Source: Candidatus Moraniibacteriota bacterium
GTDB taxonomy: Bacteria; Patescibacteriota; Minisyncoccia; Moranbacterales; UBA9337
Assembly (NCBI GenBank): GCA_003507475.1
Contig: DNVQ01000044.1
Location: 56,308 to 69,282 of the forward strand
Direction of reading: 5' to 3'
Length of the DNA: 12,975 nucleotides
A program made the position numbers and the translations under genes. A model generated the notes under the pieces. The model saw only the letters and a program-made list of their open reading frames with translations. It was not told the origin of the DNA and did no database searches. Below, one piece after another: positions 4,859 to 12,975 of the stretch (position 1 is the stretch's first letter; the number at the start of each line of letters is the position of its first letter).

Positions 4859-6301
4859 TTAATTCAGTTCAAATGTATGCGCGGCATTTAGCAATTCTTC
4901 TTCCCCAAACCAACGCCCCATTAATTGTCCTCCGATAGGAAGTTTTTTGCTCTCGCGCTCAACTTCTCCAATTGGAAAAGAGATAGCTGGCACACCCACC
5001 AAATTAGCTGTTACCGTATAAATATCCGAAAGATACATTTGTAATAAATCTGTAGTCTTTTCCCCTATTTTAAAAGCCGGCTCTGGCGCTGTGGGGGAAA
5101 ATATCAAATCAACTTTTTCAAAAGCTTTTTCGAAATCCTGTCTCAATAATCTTCTTACTTTTTGAGCTTTTTTATAGTAGGCGTCATAATAACCCGCACT
5201 GAGCGCATAAGTTCCCAGCATAATTCTTCGCTTAACTTCAGGGCCAAATCCAATTTCTCGAGTATCCAAATAAGTTTCCAATAATTTACCTGCGCCAATT
5301 TTTGATTTTTCTTGATCATCGATACTTAATCCATATCTAATTCCATCAAATCTAGCCATATTAGAACTTACTTCACTGGGCACCGTTATATAATAAATTG
5401 GTAAGGCATACTCATTGTGTGGAATATTTATTTCTACTAATTCCGCTCCCAACTTTTTAAATTTCTCCAGCGCTGCAAAAGAAATATTTTTAATCTCATC
5501 ACTAAGTCCATCCCCAAAATATTCTTTAGGCACACCTATTTTCATTCCTTTTATATTTCCTGTCAGATAGTCTTCATAAAATTTTCCTCCGCTTTTAGCT
5601 GAAGTGGCATCCTTCAAATCCCTGCCGGCAATTCTGGATAAAACAATTGCCGCATCTTCCACACTTTTAGCAATTGGACCAATTTGATCAAAACTCGATG
5701 CCATCGCGAGAAGACCGTGGCGAGAAACTCTTCCATAGGTTGGCTTCAGACCAACTGCTCCACAAAAAGATGCAGGCTGACGAACTGATCCCCCCGTGTC
5801 CGAACCCAATGCATAAACCGCCATATCACTCACTACCGCTGCAGCTGATCCACCCGATGATCCGCCTGGTACACGATTTAGATCATGAGGGTTTCTAGTT
5901 TTTTGGTAAGCGCTGTTTTCTGTAGAGCTACCCATAGCGAACTCGTCCATATTGGTTTTACCAAGAATAATAGCTCCTTTTTCCCTGAGCTTCTTAACCA
6001 CTGTTGCATCATATGGGGCAATATAATTATCCAATATTTTTGAGGCCGCAGTTGTTCTTCCGCCCATGACACACATATTATCTTTAAGCGCCATCGGAAT
6101 TCCGCCTAATAAATCAAAATCTTCTCCGACTTGAATTTTTTTATCTATCTCTTGAGCTGCATTTAGGGCCAATTCTTTGTGCAAAGTCAAATAAGCCAAG
6201 ATATTTTTATCTTTTAATTCAATCTCATCGAAATATTTTTTAGTTAAATCTACGGAATTAATTTCACCATTTTTTAATTTTTCGTGTAACTCTCTTATCA
6301 T
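4859..6301 (-). CDS. gatA: Asp/Glu-tRNA amidotransferase subunit A
   Basis: Glutaminase subunit of the GatCAB complex, which converts Glu-tRNA(Gln) (and in many bacteria Asp-tRNA(Asn)) to the amidated form in the cytosol. GatA releases ammonia from Gln, which is channelled to GatB. The 480-aa length is normal. The amidase-signature triad is intact and correctly spaced: Lys73 in ALKDN, Ser148 in PGGSSGGS and the nucleophile Ser172 in DTGGSVRQP. The Lys-Ser spacing of 75 and Ser-Ser spacing of 24 equal those of S. aureus GatA (79/154/178). The start lies 3 bp after the gatC stop, so the two are cotranscribed and probably translationally coupled. gatB is not adjacent and must lie elsewhere if the complex is functional. 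There is no recognisable terminator; only the inverted octamer repeat follows. Confidence 0.97.
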   Translation of the reverse strand: MIRELHEKLKNGEINSVDLTKKYFDEIELKDKNILAYLTLHKELALNAAQEIDKKIQVGEDFDLLGGIPMALKDNMCVMGGRTTAASKILDNYIAPYDATVVKKLREKGAIILGKTNMDEFAMGSSTENSAYQKTRNPHDLNRVPGGSSGGSAAAVVSDMAVYALGSDTGGSVRQPASFCGAVGLKPTYGRVSRHGLLAMASSFDQIGPIAKSVEDAAIVLSRIAGRDLKDATSAKSGGKFYEDYLTGNIKGMKIGVPKEYFGDGLSDEIKNISFAALEKFKKLGAELVEINIPHNEYALPIYYITVPSEVSSNMARFDGIRYGLSIDDQEKSKIGAGKLLETYLDTREIGFGPEVKRRIMLGTYALSAGYYDAYYKKAQKVRRLLRQDFEKAFEKVDLIFSPTAPEPAFKIGEKTTDLLQMYLSDIYTVTANLVGVPAISFPIGEVERESKKLPIGGQLMGRWFGEEELLNAAHTFELN

Positions 6302-6304
6302 ATT

Positions 6305-6592
6305 CTATAAAATACTCTTTACCTTAGCTTGATTATCTTTTTTGTCGGGAAAATTATTTATGATTCCCATTCTTATATCCTCTTTACAATCAATCACTAC
6401 ATCATCTCGGATAACACTATGCTCTCCAGTAATATGTCCAATAGAATCTATTTTATCAGTATTGACCAATTCTAATTTTTTAAAATAATCCAAAATAAGA
6501 GAAAGTTCTCTTTGGTATTTCTCTATTTCTTCCTCCTTCAAACCAATACGAGCCAATTCTGCAATATGTATAATGTCTTCTTTTTTTAACAT
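6305..6592 (-). CDS. gatC: Asp/Glu-tRNA amidotransferase subunit C
   Basis: Small belt-like subunit that wraps and stabilises the GatA-GatB interface. The 95 aa are typical. The N-terminal helix IIHIAELARIGL (7-18), then EEIEKYQRELSLILDYFKKL (21-40), are the GatC hallmarks. The later segment with H53 and H58 and RDD (62-64) fits the extended C-terminal part that crosses between the partners. It is the first gene of a gatC-gatA pair (3-bp gap). A weak AAGAG lies just before the ATG, one of the few hints of a ribosome binding site in this window. The region upstream is a heptamer array, so the promoter must lie in or beyond it; several weak -10-like words occur, none convincing. Confidence 0.95.
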   Translation of the reverse strand: MLKKEDIIHIAELARIGLKEEEIEKYQRELSLILDYFKKLELVNTDKIDSIGHITGEHSVIRDDVVIDCKEDIRMGIINNFPDKKDNQAKVKSIL

Positions 6593-6610
6593 GTCTCTTA
6601 AGTTAATATT

Positions 6611-9069
<2,459 letters not shown>

Positions 9070-9210
9070 AACACGAAAAAATTAAAGCATGGAGCATCAA
9101 TCATTAAAGCATTAAAACATAAAAGCAAAAGAGCAGTTTAGCATTAAGCAGGGGTTAAAAAAAGATAAATAGTTAAATGGTATCACATTCTTAATTCGTA
9201 AATTCGCCAG

Positions 9211-9246
9211 CCACGTGATAAAAAATTATTTTTTTATTTTACGTGG
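9211..9246. repeat. AT-rich inverted repeat closed by CCACGT/ACGTGG
   Basis: CCACGT (9211-9216) and ACGTGG (9241-9246) bracket A-run/T-run arms that pair with few mismatches. No U-tract follows on the minus strand, so it is not a standard terminator; it may be a second, weaker stop for the pilin operon or a regulatory palindrome upstream of ligA. Confidence 0.5.
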
Positions 9247-9263
9247 TACTTCATAGTGACAAC

Positions 9264-9288
9264 AAAAAAACTCCCCACCAAGGAGAGT
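9264..9288 (-). terminator. Intrinsic terminator of the pseudopilin operon
   Basis: ACTCCCC (9270-9276) and GGAGAGT (9282-9288) form a 7-bp stem with one mismatch and a 5-nt loop. Seven A on the plus strand (9264-9270) give the U-run on the minus transcript. It lies 26 bp after the last pilin gene. Confidence 0.8.
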
Positions 9289-9313
9289 AAATTCACAAAT
9301 AAGAAAAGATAAA

Positions 9314-9820
9314 TTAAAGATCCGCAAAGTTAGCCGTAGCTTCCACAGATCTAATTATGCCATTGTAAGTCCCTACTGCTTTTATTTTTGTTATTAAATT
9401 TATCCTTGAGTTAGCATCTGTGCACGTAAGCATTAGTGTGGCTCCTGTGGGACCTCGGTAAAAATATAATTTATAATCCCCTCCATTGGCAGCTCTATTT
9501 ACCACAGCTGTTCCTGCCTCAACAACACAATCACTCCCAAAAACATCATCCAAATCCTCATCACCTTCTAAAACATTATTATTATCAGACTCATTCCATC
9601 TATAATCCCTTATTTTCCAATAAGCGTATTCTATGCCACTATCCGCTACCTGGAAAGAATTGACCGACTTAGCTGATGAAAGAGTGCTTTTTCTTCCTAC
9701 TGAAGAGGTTGTCATGAGACTTACTCCAATAATCAGAGATATCATCATTATAAACAAAGAAAAAACCAATACTGAGCCAGTTTTTTTTGATGAATAAAAA
9801 TTTTTATTTATATTTTTCAT
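9314..9820 (-). CDS. PilX/GspK-like minor pseudopilin lacking Glu5
   Basis: A 168-aa protein with a short basic leader, KKTG at 12-15, then a hydrophobic segment GSVLVFSLFIMMISLIIGVSL (15-35) and a helical stretch ending FQVADSGIEYAYW (56-68), the pattern of the PilX N-terminal domain. If cut after Gly15, position +5 is Phe20 rather than the Glu almost all type IV pilins carry. GspK, the tip subunit of type II secretion pseudopili, is known for lacking Glu5, so a tip-capping role is plausible (inference). Cys98 and Cys133 could form a disulfide. It is the last gene of a four-pseudopilin operon: it starts 3 bp after the previous stop and is followed by a terminator. The bases before the ATG are CCTCC-AAATTAATTT, so no Shine-Dalgarno motif exists. 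Confidence 0.8.
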   Translation of the reverse strand: MKNINKNFYSSKKTGSVLVFSLFIMMISLIIGVSLMTTSSVGRKSTLSSAKSVNSFQVADSGIEYAYWKIRDYRWNESDNNNVLEGDEDLDDVFGSDCVVEAGTAVVNRAANGGDYKLYFYRGPTGATLMLTCTDANSRINLITKIKAVGTYNGIIRSVEATANFADL

Positions 9821-9823
9821 AAA

Positions 9824-10444
9824 TTAATTTGGAGGATTATTTGGATCAATGCCCACATTTGAAACAGTGTAATCTCTTAATGAAGAAGTGCTTTGAATTC
9901 GAGCACTACTCGAATTGCCACCTCCTGAGTTTGTTATATTCATCACCACAGTTATCACACCCACTCTCGTACTTGATGGCCCACTATCATCTCCAGCGCT
10001 ACTTATAGCGTTAAATTCTCCTGTCACACTTCCACTAGTCATAGGTATAGCCGCAGAAAAAGCTGGCGATGGACTATTACTACAATTACTTTCTGGAGCC
10101 GAAGATGAAGCCTTAGTCAAAGTAGTCCCAGTAAAAACATATCTAATACAAGCTGTTGCCTGAGAATAATCATAAACAACTACAACTGTAGAAGTCGAAT
10201 ATTTTATTGAACTAGTTCTGAATGTTTTAGACATCAGATTCATGGCATACTGAGCATTTTTTAAGTTTTCATTAATATTTTTAGCTCCTTTGTATGATTT
10301 AAAGGCATTTGCAAAAGCGCCCGCTGAACCAGCCATAATTATTGTAAATATTCCAATAGATACTATCACCTCCGCCAGCGTAAATCCTTGTCTATTGAAA
10401 ACTTTGGGTTTTTTATTATTTAATTTTTTATTATCTCTTATCAT
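9824..10444 (-). CDS. PilW/GspJ-like minor pseudopilin
   Basis: A 206-aa class III signal-peptide protein. The leader ends RQG with predicted cleavage before Phe21; mature start FTLAEVIVS has Glu25 as the +5 glutamate, followed by a hydrophobic helix to about residue 45 and an amphipathic continuation (SYKGAKNINENLKNAQYAMNLM). The C-terminal globular part is Ser/Thr/Gly-rich and ends with QSTSSLRDYTVSN, a PilW/GspJ-like tail. Cys99 and Cys121 may pair. As third gene of the operon it would assemble in the inner membrane and join the pilus or pseudopilus tip complex after processing by the prepilin peptidase encoded at the right edge. The 61-bp gap before it carries a four-heptamer array. AAAGAG just before the ATG is a weak possible ribosome binding site. 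Confidence 0.85.
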   Translation of the reverse strand: MIRDNKKLNNKKPKVFNRQGFTLAEVIVSIGIFTIIMAGSAGAFANAFKSYKGAKNINENLKNAQYAMNLMSKTFRTSSIKYSTSTVVVVYDYSQATACIRYVFTGTTLTKASSSAPESNCSNSPSPAFSAAIPMTSGSVTGEFNAISSAGDDSGPSSTRVGVITVVMNITNSGGGNSSSARIQSTSSLRDYTVSNVGIDPNNPPN

Positions 10445-10468
10445 TTCTCTTTAAATTTTTTAGAATTT

Positions 10469-10496
10469 ATTTGATATTGGTAATTTGACATTTGAT
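10469..10496. repeat. Four ATTTGAN heptamers inside the pilin operon
   Basis: Units start at 10469, 10476, 10483 and 10490. Three are ATTTGAT/ATTTGAC and one is ATTGGTA. The array is exactly 28 bp, the same size and unit count as the arrays around the S23 gene but with a different word. It fills nearly half of the 61-bp gap between the second and third pilin genes. Confidence 0.65.
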
Positions 10497-10505
10497 ATTT
10501 TAAAA

Positions 10506-11117
10506 CTATGTTCCTGTTCCCCACTCAGTTAAAGTTGTCTGCGAAAAAACACACTTACTCTCTACTGTACATTCAGAAATATTGTCCGGTGGATTTGCAT
10601 TGTCCCACGAAACAAAACTTTTTACAATTAAATTTTCAATATCTAGATAATCCAGGACCAACTTTCTTCTAAACTTGGTAGGCGTGCCTGATCGATGAGT
10701 ATAGAAATTTCCAGAAATATTCAATACATAATCACTACTAGCTACGTCACAAGAAATTGCCGGATTATCGTACTCAATTTCATTATCAGCATTAATAGTA
10801 TATGAGTCATAACTTACCCTGCAATCATTCTCGGCGCCCCCCGAAGAAACATCAAAAAGATCGAAAGCTCCAGGATCAGTATCATCCACAGCATCTCTTT
10901 TGGCCCAATTATTATCTCTAATATTCCTAGCCAACTCGACTCCCTCTTGAGCAAGCATCGCCGCAATCACACTATCTCTTTCATCCTGAAAACTTCTCAA
11001 GCCCTGAGAATACAAACTAAGGATAGTAAGCATAGTCACTCCCAATATAAAAACTGAAAGTATAACCTCTCCTATTGAAAAACCTTTATTTTTTTTGTAA
11101 TCAAATTTTATCATCAT
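10506..11117 (-). CDS. PilV/GspI-like minor pseudopilin
   Basis: A 203-aa prepilin with a leader of 12 residues ending NKG, cleavage before Phe13, mature FSIGEVILSVFILG with Glu17 at +5, and a hydrophobic helix to about residue 37. The following helix contains AAMLAQEGVELARNIRDNNW (52-71), the strong PilV/GspI-like feature. The globular domain holds four Cys (99, 123, 183, 189), enough for two disulfides. ATGATG at the start leaves 11117 or 11114 open; no Shine-Dalgarno motif decides it. It starts 9 bp after the first pilin gene. GspI-type proteins nucleate the tip complex with GspJ and GspK, which fits the order of the next two genes. Confidence 0.87.
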   Translation of the reverse strand: MMIKFDYKKNKGFSIGEVILSVFILGVTMLTILSLYSQGLRSFQDERDSVIAAMLAQEGVELARNIRDNNWAKRDAVDDTDPGAFDLFDVSSGGAENDCRVSYDSYTINADNEIEYDNPAISCDVASSDYVLNISGNFYTHRSGTPTKFRRKLVLDYLDIENLIVKSFVSWDNANPPDNISECTVESKCVFSQTTLTEWGTGT

Positions 11118-11126
11118 TTATATTAA

Positions 11127-11660
11127 CTAATTGCAACTAGAGCTTGTTGTTTTCTTAATTAAACCGGCATGATTAAAGCATACATAATATGAACCGCCGC
11201 CCTTGGATAATGCTATTCTAAAAAAACTCCCAGCTACCATACCTGCTGTTCTAGTAACAGAAGCATGTGGAGCAGCAAAACTCAAATATCCCGCTCCAGA
11301 AGACGTAACAACTCCACTCCTGAAAACATAAGTACTGTTAATATTGCCGCAAGCAACTCCTCCAGCGGTGTAGGTTCTTAATAAGTAATTACTGCTTCCA
11401 TTTATTACAGTAACTCTATAATTAGAACAAGTTGAAGATACTTCTTTCCCAGTCAAAGAATAATTCTGAGCCTCCCTCAATACCGCCACCAATTCCTCTG
11501 CGGCAGTTTCAAGCTCAGCATTCCTCTTGGATGTCACATAAGAAACGATTGAAATTGCACTCATTAACCCAACGATCGCGATAACAATCACAACCTCTAT
11601 TAGAGTCATTCCTTTTTTGGTATATGGATTTATTTTATAGTAGTCTTTCGAATTAGACAT
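11127..11660 (-). CDS. FimT/GspH-like pseudopilin, first gene of the operon
   Basis: A 177-aa prepilin. Leader YTKKG with cleavage after Gly17; mature start MTLIEVVIVIAIVGLMSAI has Glu22 at +5 and an unusual but accepted Met at +1. The helix continues through RNAELETAAEELVAVLREAQNYSLTGK (46-72), the FimT/GspH pattern. The globular part has Cys78, Cys104, Cys161 and Cys176. It opens a four-gene operon read from the promoter at 11703-11731, with a leader of roughly 35 nt and no Shine-Dalgarno motif. A major-pilin role is possible but less likely than a minor one, given the neighbours; no assembly ATPase or platform gene lies in the window. Confidence 0.87.
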   Translation of the reverse strand: MSNSKDYYKINPYTKKGMTLIEVVIVIAIVGLMSAISIVSYVTSKRNAELETAAEELVAVLREAQNYSLTGKEVSSTCSNYRVTVINGSSNYLLRTYTAGGVACGNINSTYVFRSGVVTSSGAGYLSFAAPHASVTRTAGMVAGSFFRIALSKGGGSYYVCFNHAGLIKKTTSSSCN

Positions 11661-11702
11661 AATTTATTTTTTGTTTTGGGTAAGCTCAAATAACACAAAC
11701 TT

Positions 11703-11731
11703 ATTATAACATAGGATTATTATTTTGGGAA
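11703..11731 (-). promoter_or_regulatory. Promoter of the pseudopilin operon
   Basis: Minus-strand perfect -10 TATAAT (11703-11708) preceded by TGT, an extended -10 (TGnTATAAT). A -35 TTCCCA (11726-11731, 4/6) lies exactly 17 bp upstream. The predicted start is about 35 bp before the first pilin ATG. It is the best promoter in the window. Confidence 0.75.
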
Positions 11732-11789
11732 AAACAATAAATCACAATGGGTTTAGCACAATTTTAAAAGATAAATTATTCAACCTATA

Positions 11790-11817
11790 GTCATTCGTCA
11801 ACAGTCATCTGTCATCT
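11790..11817. repeat. Left four-heptamer array of the S23 cassette
   Basis: Units start at 11790, 11797, 11804 and 11811, all variants of GTCATCN (one GTCATTC, one GTCAACA, two GTCATCT), exactly 28 bp. It contains the gene's stop codon. It is inverted relative to the right array; over 27 aligned bases, 22 are identical. Confidence 0.85.
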
Positions 11818-12199
11818 TCTTCTTAACTGAATTTATAAAATGATTTAATCTCTTATTTAAATTTTCATATTTAATAAATAATTCTCTGGCAATATCTTTA
11901 CTTAAGTAATCAATATCTTGAGCTAAAAATAGAAAATTTTGAACTTCACAAATTGAGCCTCGAGCATTATAATAAAATTTTATTTTTTCCTTATAATGAA
12001 ATCTTCCAAATCCTTCCGCAATATTAGCCCCAACCGATGTTGAAGCTCTTCTAATTTGATCAACTATTGCATAAGTTTCTTTTTTGGGGAATTTTTCAGT
12101 CAATTTATATATCTCAATTGATAAATTATGCGCATCTTTCCATACATCTAGCTCATAAAAATGAATTATTGATGACGGTTGACTTTTGACTGATGACAT
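11798..12199 (-). CDS. Four-helix-bundle protein, S23/intervening-sequence (Avd-like) family
   Basis: A 133-aa protein matching the 23S rRNA intervening-sequence protein family: FYELDVWKDAHNLSIEIYKLT (14-34), FPKKETYAIVDQIRRASTSVGANIAEGFGR (37-66), ARGSICEVQNFLFLAQDIDYL (79-99). Members form four-helix bundles. Some are encoded within 23S rRNA insertions, and the related Avd protein works with reverse transcriptases in diversity-generating retroelements; for free-standing members the role is unknown. The striking feature is the gene's borders: the ATG (12199-12197) overlaps the first unit of a four-heptamer array, and the TGA (11800-11798) lies inside an inverted four-heptamer array, so the first few residues and the tail MTDDC are repeat-encoded. 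The unit sits between the prepilin peptidase gene and the pilin operon, two functions that belong together, which suggests insertion. No reverse transcriptase is nearby. Confidence 0.9.
   Translation of the reverse strand: MSSVKSQPSSIIHFYELDVWKDAHNLSIEIYKLTEKFPKKETYAIVDQIRRASTSVGANIAEGFGRFHYKEKIKFYYNARGSICEVQNFLFLAQDIDYLSKDIARELFIKYENLNKRLNHFINSVKKKMTDDC
12170..12197. repeat. Right four-heptamer array of the S23 cassette
   Basis: Plus-strand units TGATGAC, GGTTGAC, TTTTGAC and TGATGAC start at 12170, 12177, 12184 and 12191 (reverse complement GTCATCN family), exactly 28 bp. Its last base is the G of the gene's ATG. Together with the left array it delimits a 408-bp unit. Confidence 0.85.
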
Positions 12200-12252
12200 A
12201 AAATTACATCTTTAAAAAAATTTTAATTCACCACCCCAAATGATATCTTCAG

Positions 12253-12975
12253 TTAGATAATATAGCTTAAAACAAACGGAAATTCTCTGGTGATAAAAAT
12301 TGCCAAAAATGTTCCTATGACAAGAAAAGGAACAAACGGCACTTCGCTTTTCATATCCCCCTTCTTTGATAAAATTATGCCTACGGAATAAATTGAGCCG
12401 ATAGTGAATGCCAATAACAATCCAAATAGAACACTTGGCCAACCTAAGATCAATCCCATTATAAGTCCCACATAAACATCTCCCCAGCCCATCCATTTTT
12501 CTTTAGAGAAAAATACCAAGCAAAAAAAGAATAACCAAGCCATAAACCCGCCAGTTAAACTGTACATTATGCTCAAGGATTTAAAATCCAATCCCATTCT
12601 GATTTCATAAAAACTGATAAAGACCAAATTTGCGATTATCACCCCCAGCATAATCCAAAAAATCAAAATTGGGACTTCCATATATTGCCAGTCGTAAACC
12701 AAAAGTACAATCAGCAAAGAAGCTATTATAAGATAAAAGCCGGTTTCCCATAAACTGTAAAAATCCAGAAAATTAAAAAAATATCTTCCTACCATCACGA
12801 AAATTAATCCGGTAAAAAATTCCACCATAGGATACTGCCAAGATATTTTTCCCTCACAATCTCGACATTTCGCTCCCAGTAAAATAAAACTAAACAAGGG
12901 AATGTTGTCATACCACCTGATCTGGCTTTTACAATGAGGACAATTTGATCTGCCCAAAATAGTATCAACCAATCT
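12253..12975 (-). CDS. pilD: Type IV prepilin peptidase (PilD/A24 family), 5' end beyond the window
   Basis: Polytopic inner-membrane aspartic peptidase that cleaves class III signal peptides of pilins and pseudopilins, and often N-methylates the new N-terminus. About 240 residues are visible and the frame is open at the right edge (an in-frame TTG at 12972 need not be the start), so some N-terminal residues are missing. Numbering from that TTG: GRSNCPHC with Cys11/Cys14 and KCRDC with Cys36/Cys39 form the zinc-type tetra-Cys cytoplasmic loop, followed by YPMVEFFTG. Catalytic Asp94 lies in VYDWQYMEVP and Asp165 in the GxGD motif GWGDVYVGLIMG. Six or more hydrophobic segments follow one another. 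It lies upstream of the four pseudopilin genes, its likely substrates, with the S23 cassette between them. The overlapping frame at 12212-12496 is a shadow. Confidence 0.93.
   Translation of the reverse strand, partial: RLVDTILGRSNCPHCKSQIRWYDNIPLFSFILLGAKCRDCEGKISWQYPMVEFFTGLIFVMVGRYFFNFLDFYSLWETGFYLIIASLLIVLLVYDWQYMEVPILIFWIMLGVIIANLVFISFYEIRMGLDFKSLSIMYSLTGGFMAWLFFFCLVFFSKEKWMGWGDVYVGLIMGLILGWPSVLFGLLLAFTIGSIYSVGIILSKKGDMKSEVPFVPFLVIGTFLAIFITREFPFVLSYII

Noticed and set aside
11798..12199. Diversity-generating retroelement
   Set aside because: Only an Avd-like protein is present. I see no reverse transcriptase and no template/variable repeat pair in the window.
12212..12496. Minus-strand 94-aa open frame overlapping pilD
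   Set aside because: It is a shifted-frame shadow of the C-terminal membrane part of the prepilin peptidase gene, which carries the GxGD motif in its own frame.

Overview
This AT-rich window carries every convincing gene on the minus strand. It reads like a genome of the Candidate Phyla Radiation (Patescibacteria). The reasons are the small single-copy housekeeping genes, the indirect Gln-tRNA pathway genes (gatC-gatA with no gatB beside them), a compact pseudopilin operon with a prepilin peptidase gene, almost no Shine-Dalgarno motifs, and short-word repeats in nearly every gap. This placement is inference from gene content and style; no marker gene here fixes the lineage. Standard bacterial code fits: TGA ends genes and TGG encodes Trp.

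Layout from left to right (transcription runs right to left): the 5' end of ispH (cut by the left edge); a roughly 570-bp non-coding stretch full of palindromic elements; ppa (inorganic pyrophosphatase); a 400-bp repeat-rich gap; a short malic enzyme; trxB-like flavoprotein reductase; a one-TM protein of unknown function; gatC-gatA; ligA, swollen by repeat insertions; a 315-bp repeat gap; a four-gene pseudopilin operon in GspH-I-J-K-like order with its own promoter and terminator; a four-helix-bundle (S23/Avd-like) gene bounded by inverted heptamer arrays; and the prepilin peptidase gene, cut by the right edge. The peptidase would process the pseudopilins, so the right third is one type IV pilus/competence-like locus, apparently interrupted by the S23 cassette.

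The most unusual content is the repeat system. Many gaps hold degenerate arrays with strict 7-bp or 8-bp spacing. The words differ from locus to locus while the period is kept. Several 7-bp arrays show the same 4-bp phase slip (7,7,4,7,7,7). Four arrays are exactly four heptamers long: two flank the S23 gene in inverted orientation and supply its start and stop codons, one is a solo copy of the same word family about 10 kb away, and one with another word lies inside the pilin operon. Related arrays have entered ligA in frame (zinc-finger loop, HhH region and the last codons), beside a separate purine/pyrimidine-rich palindromic insertion. The TrxB homologue has lost the usual arginines that bind the NADPH 2'-phosphate.
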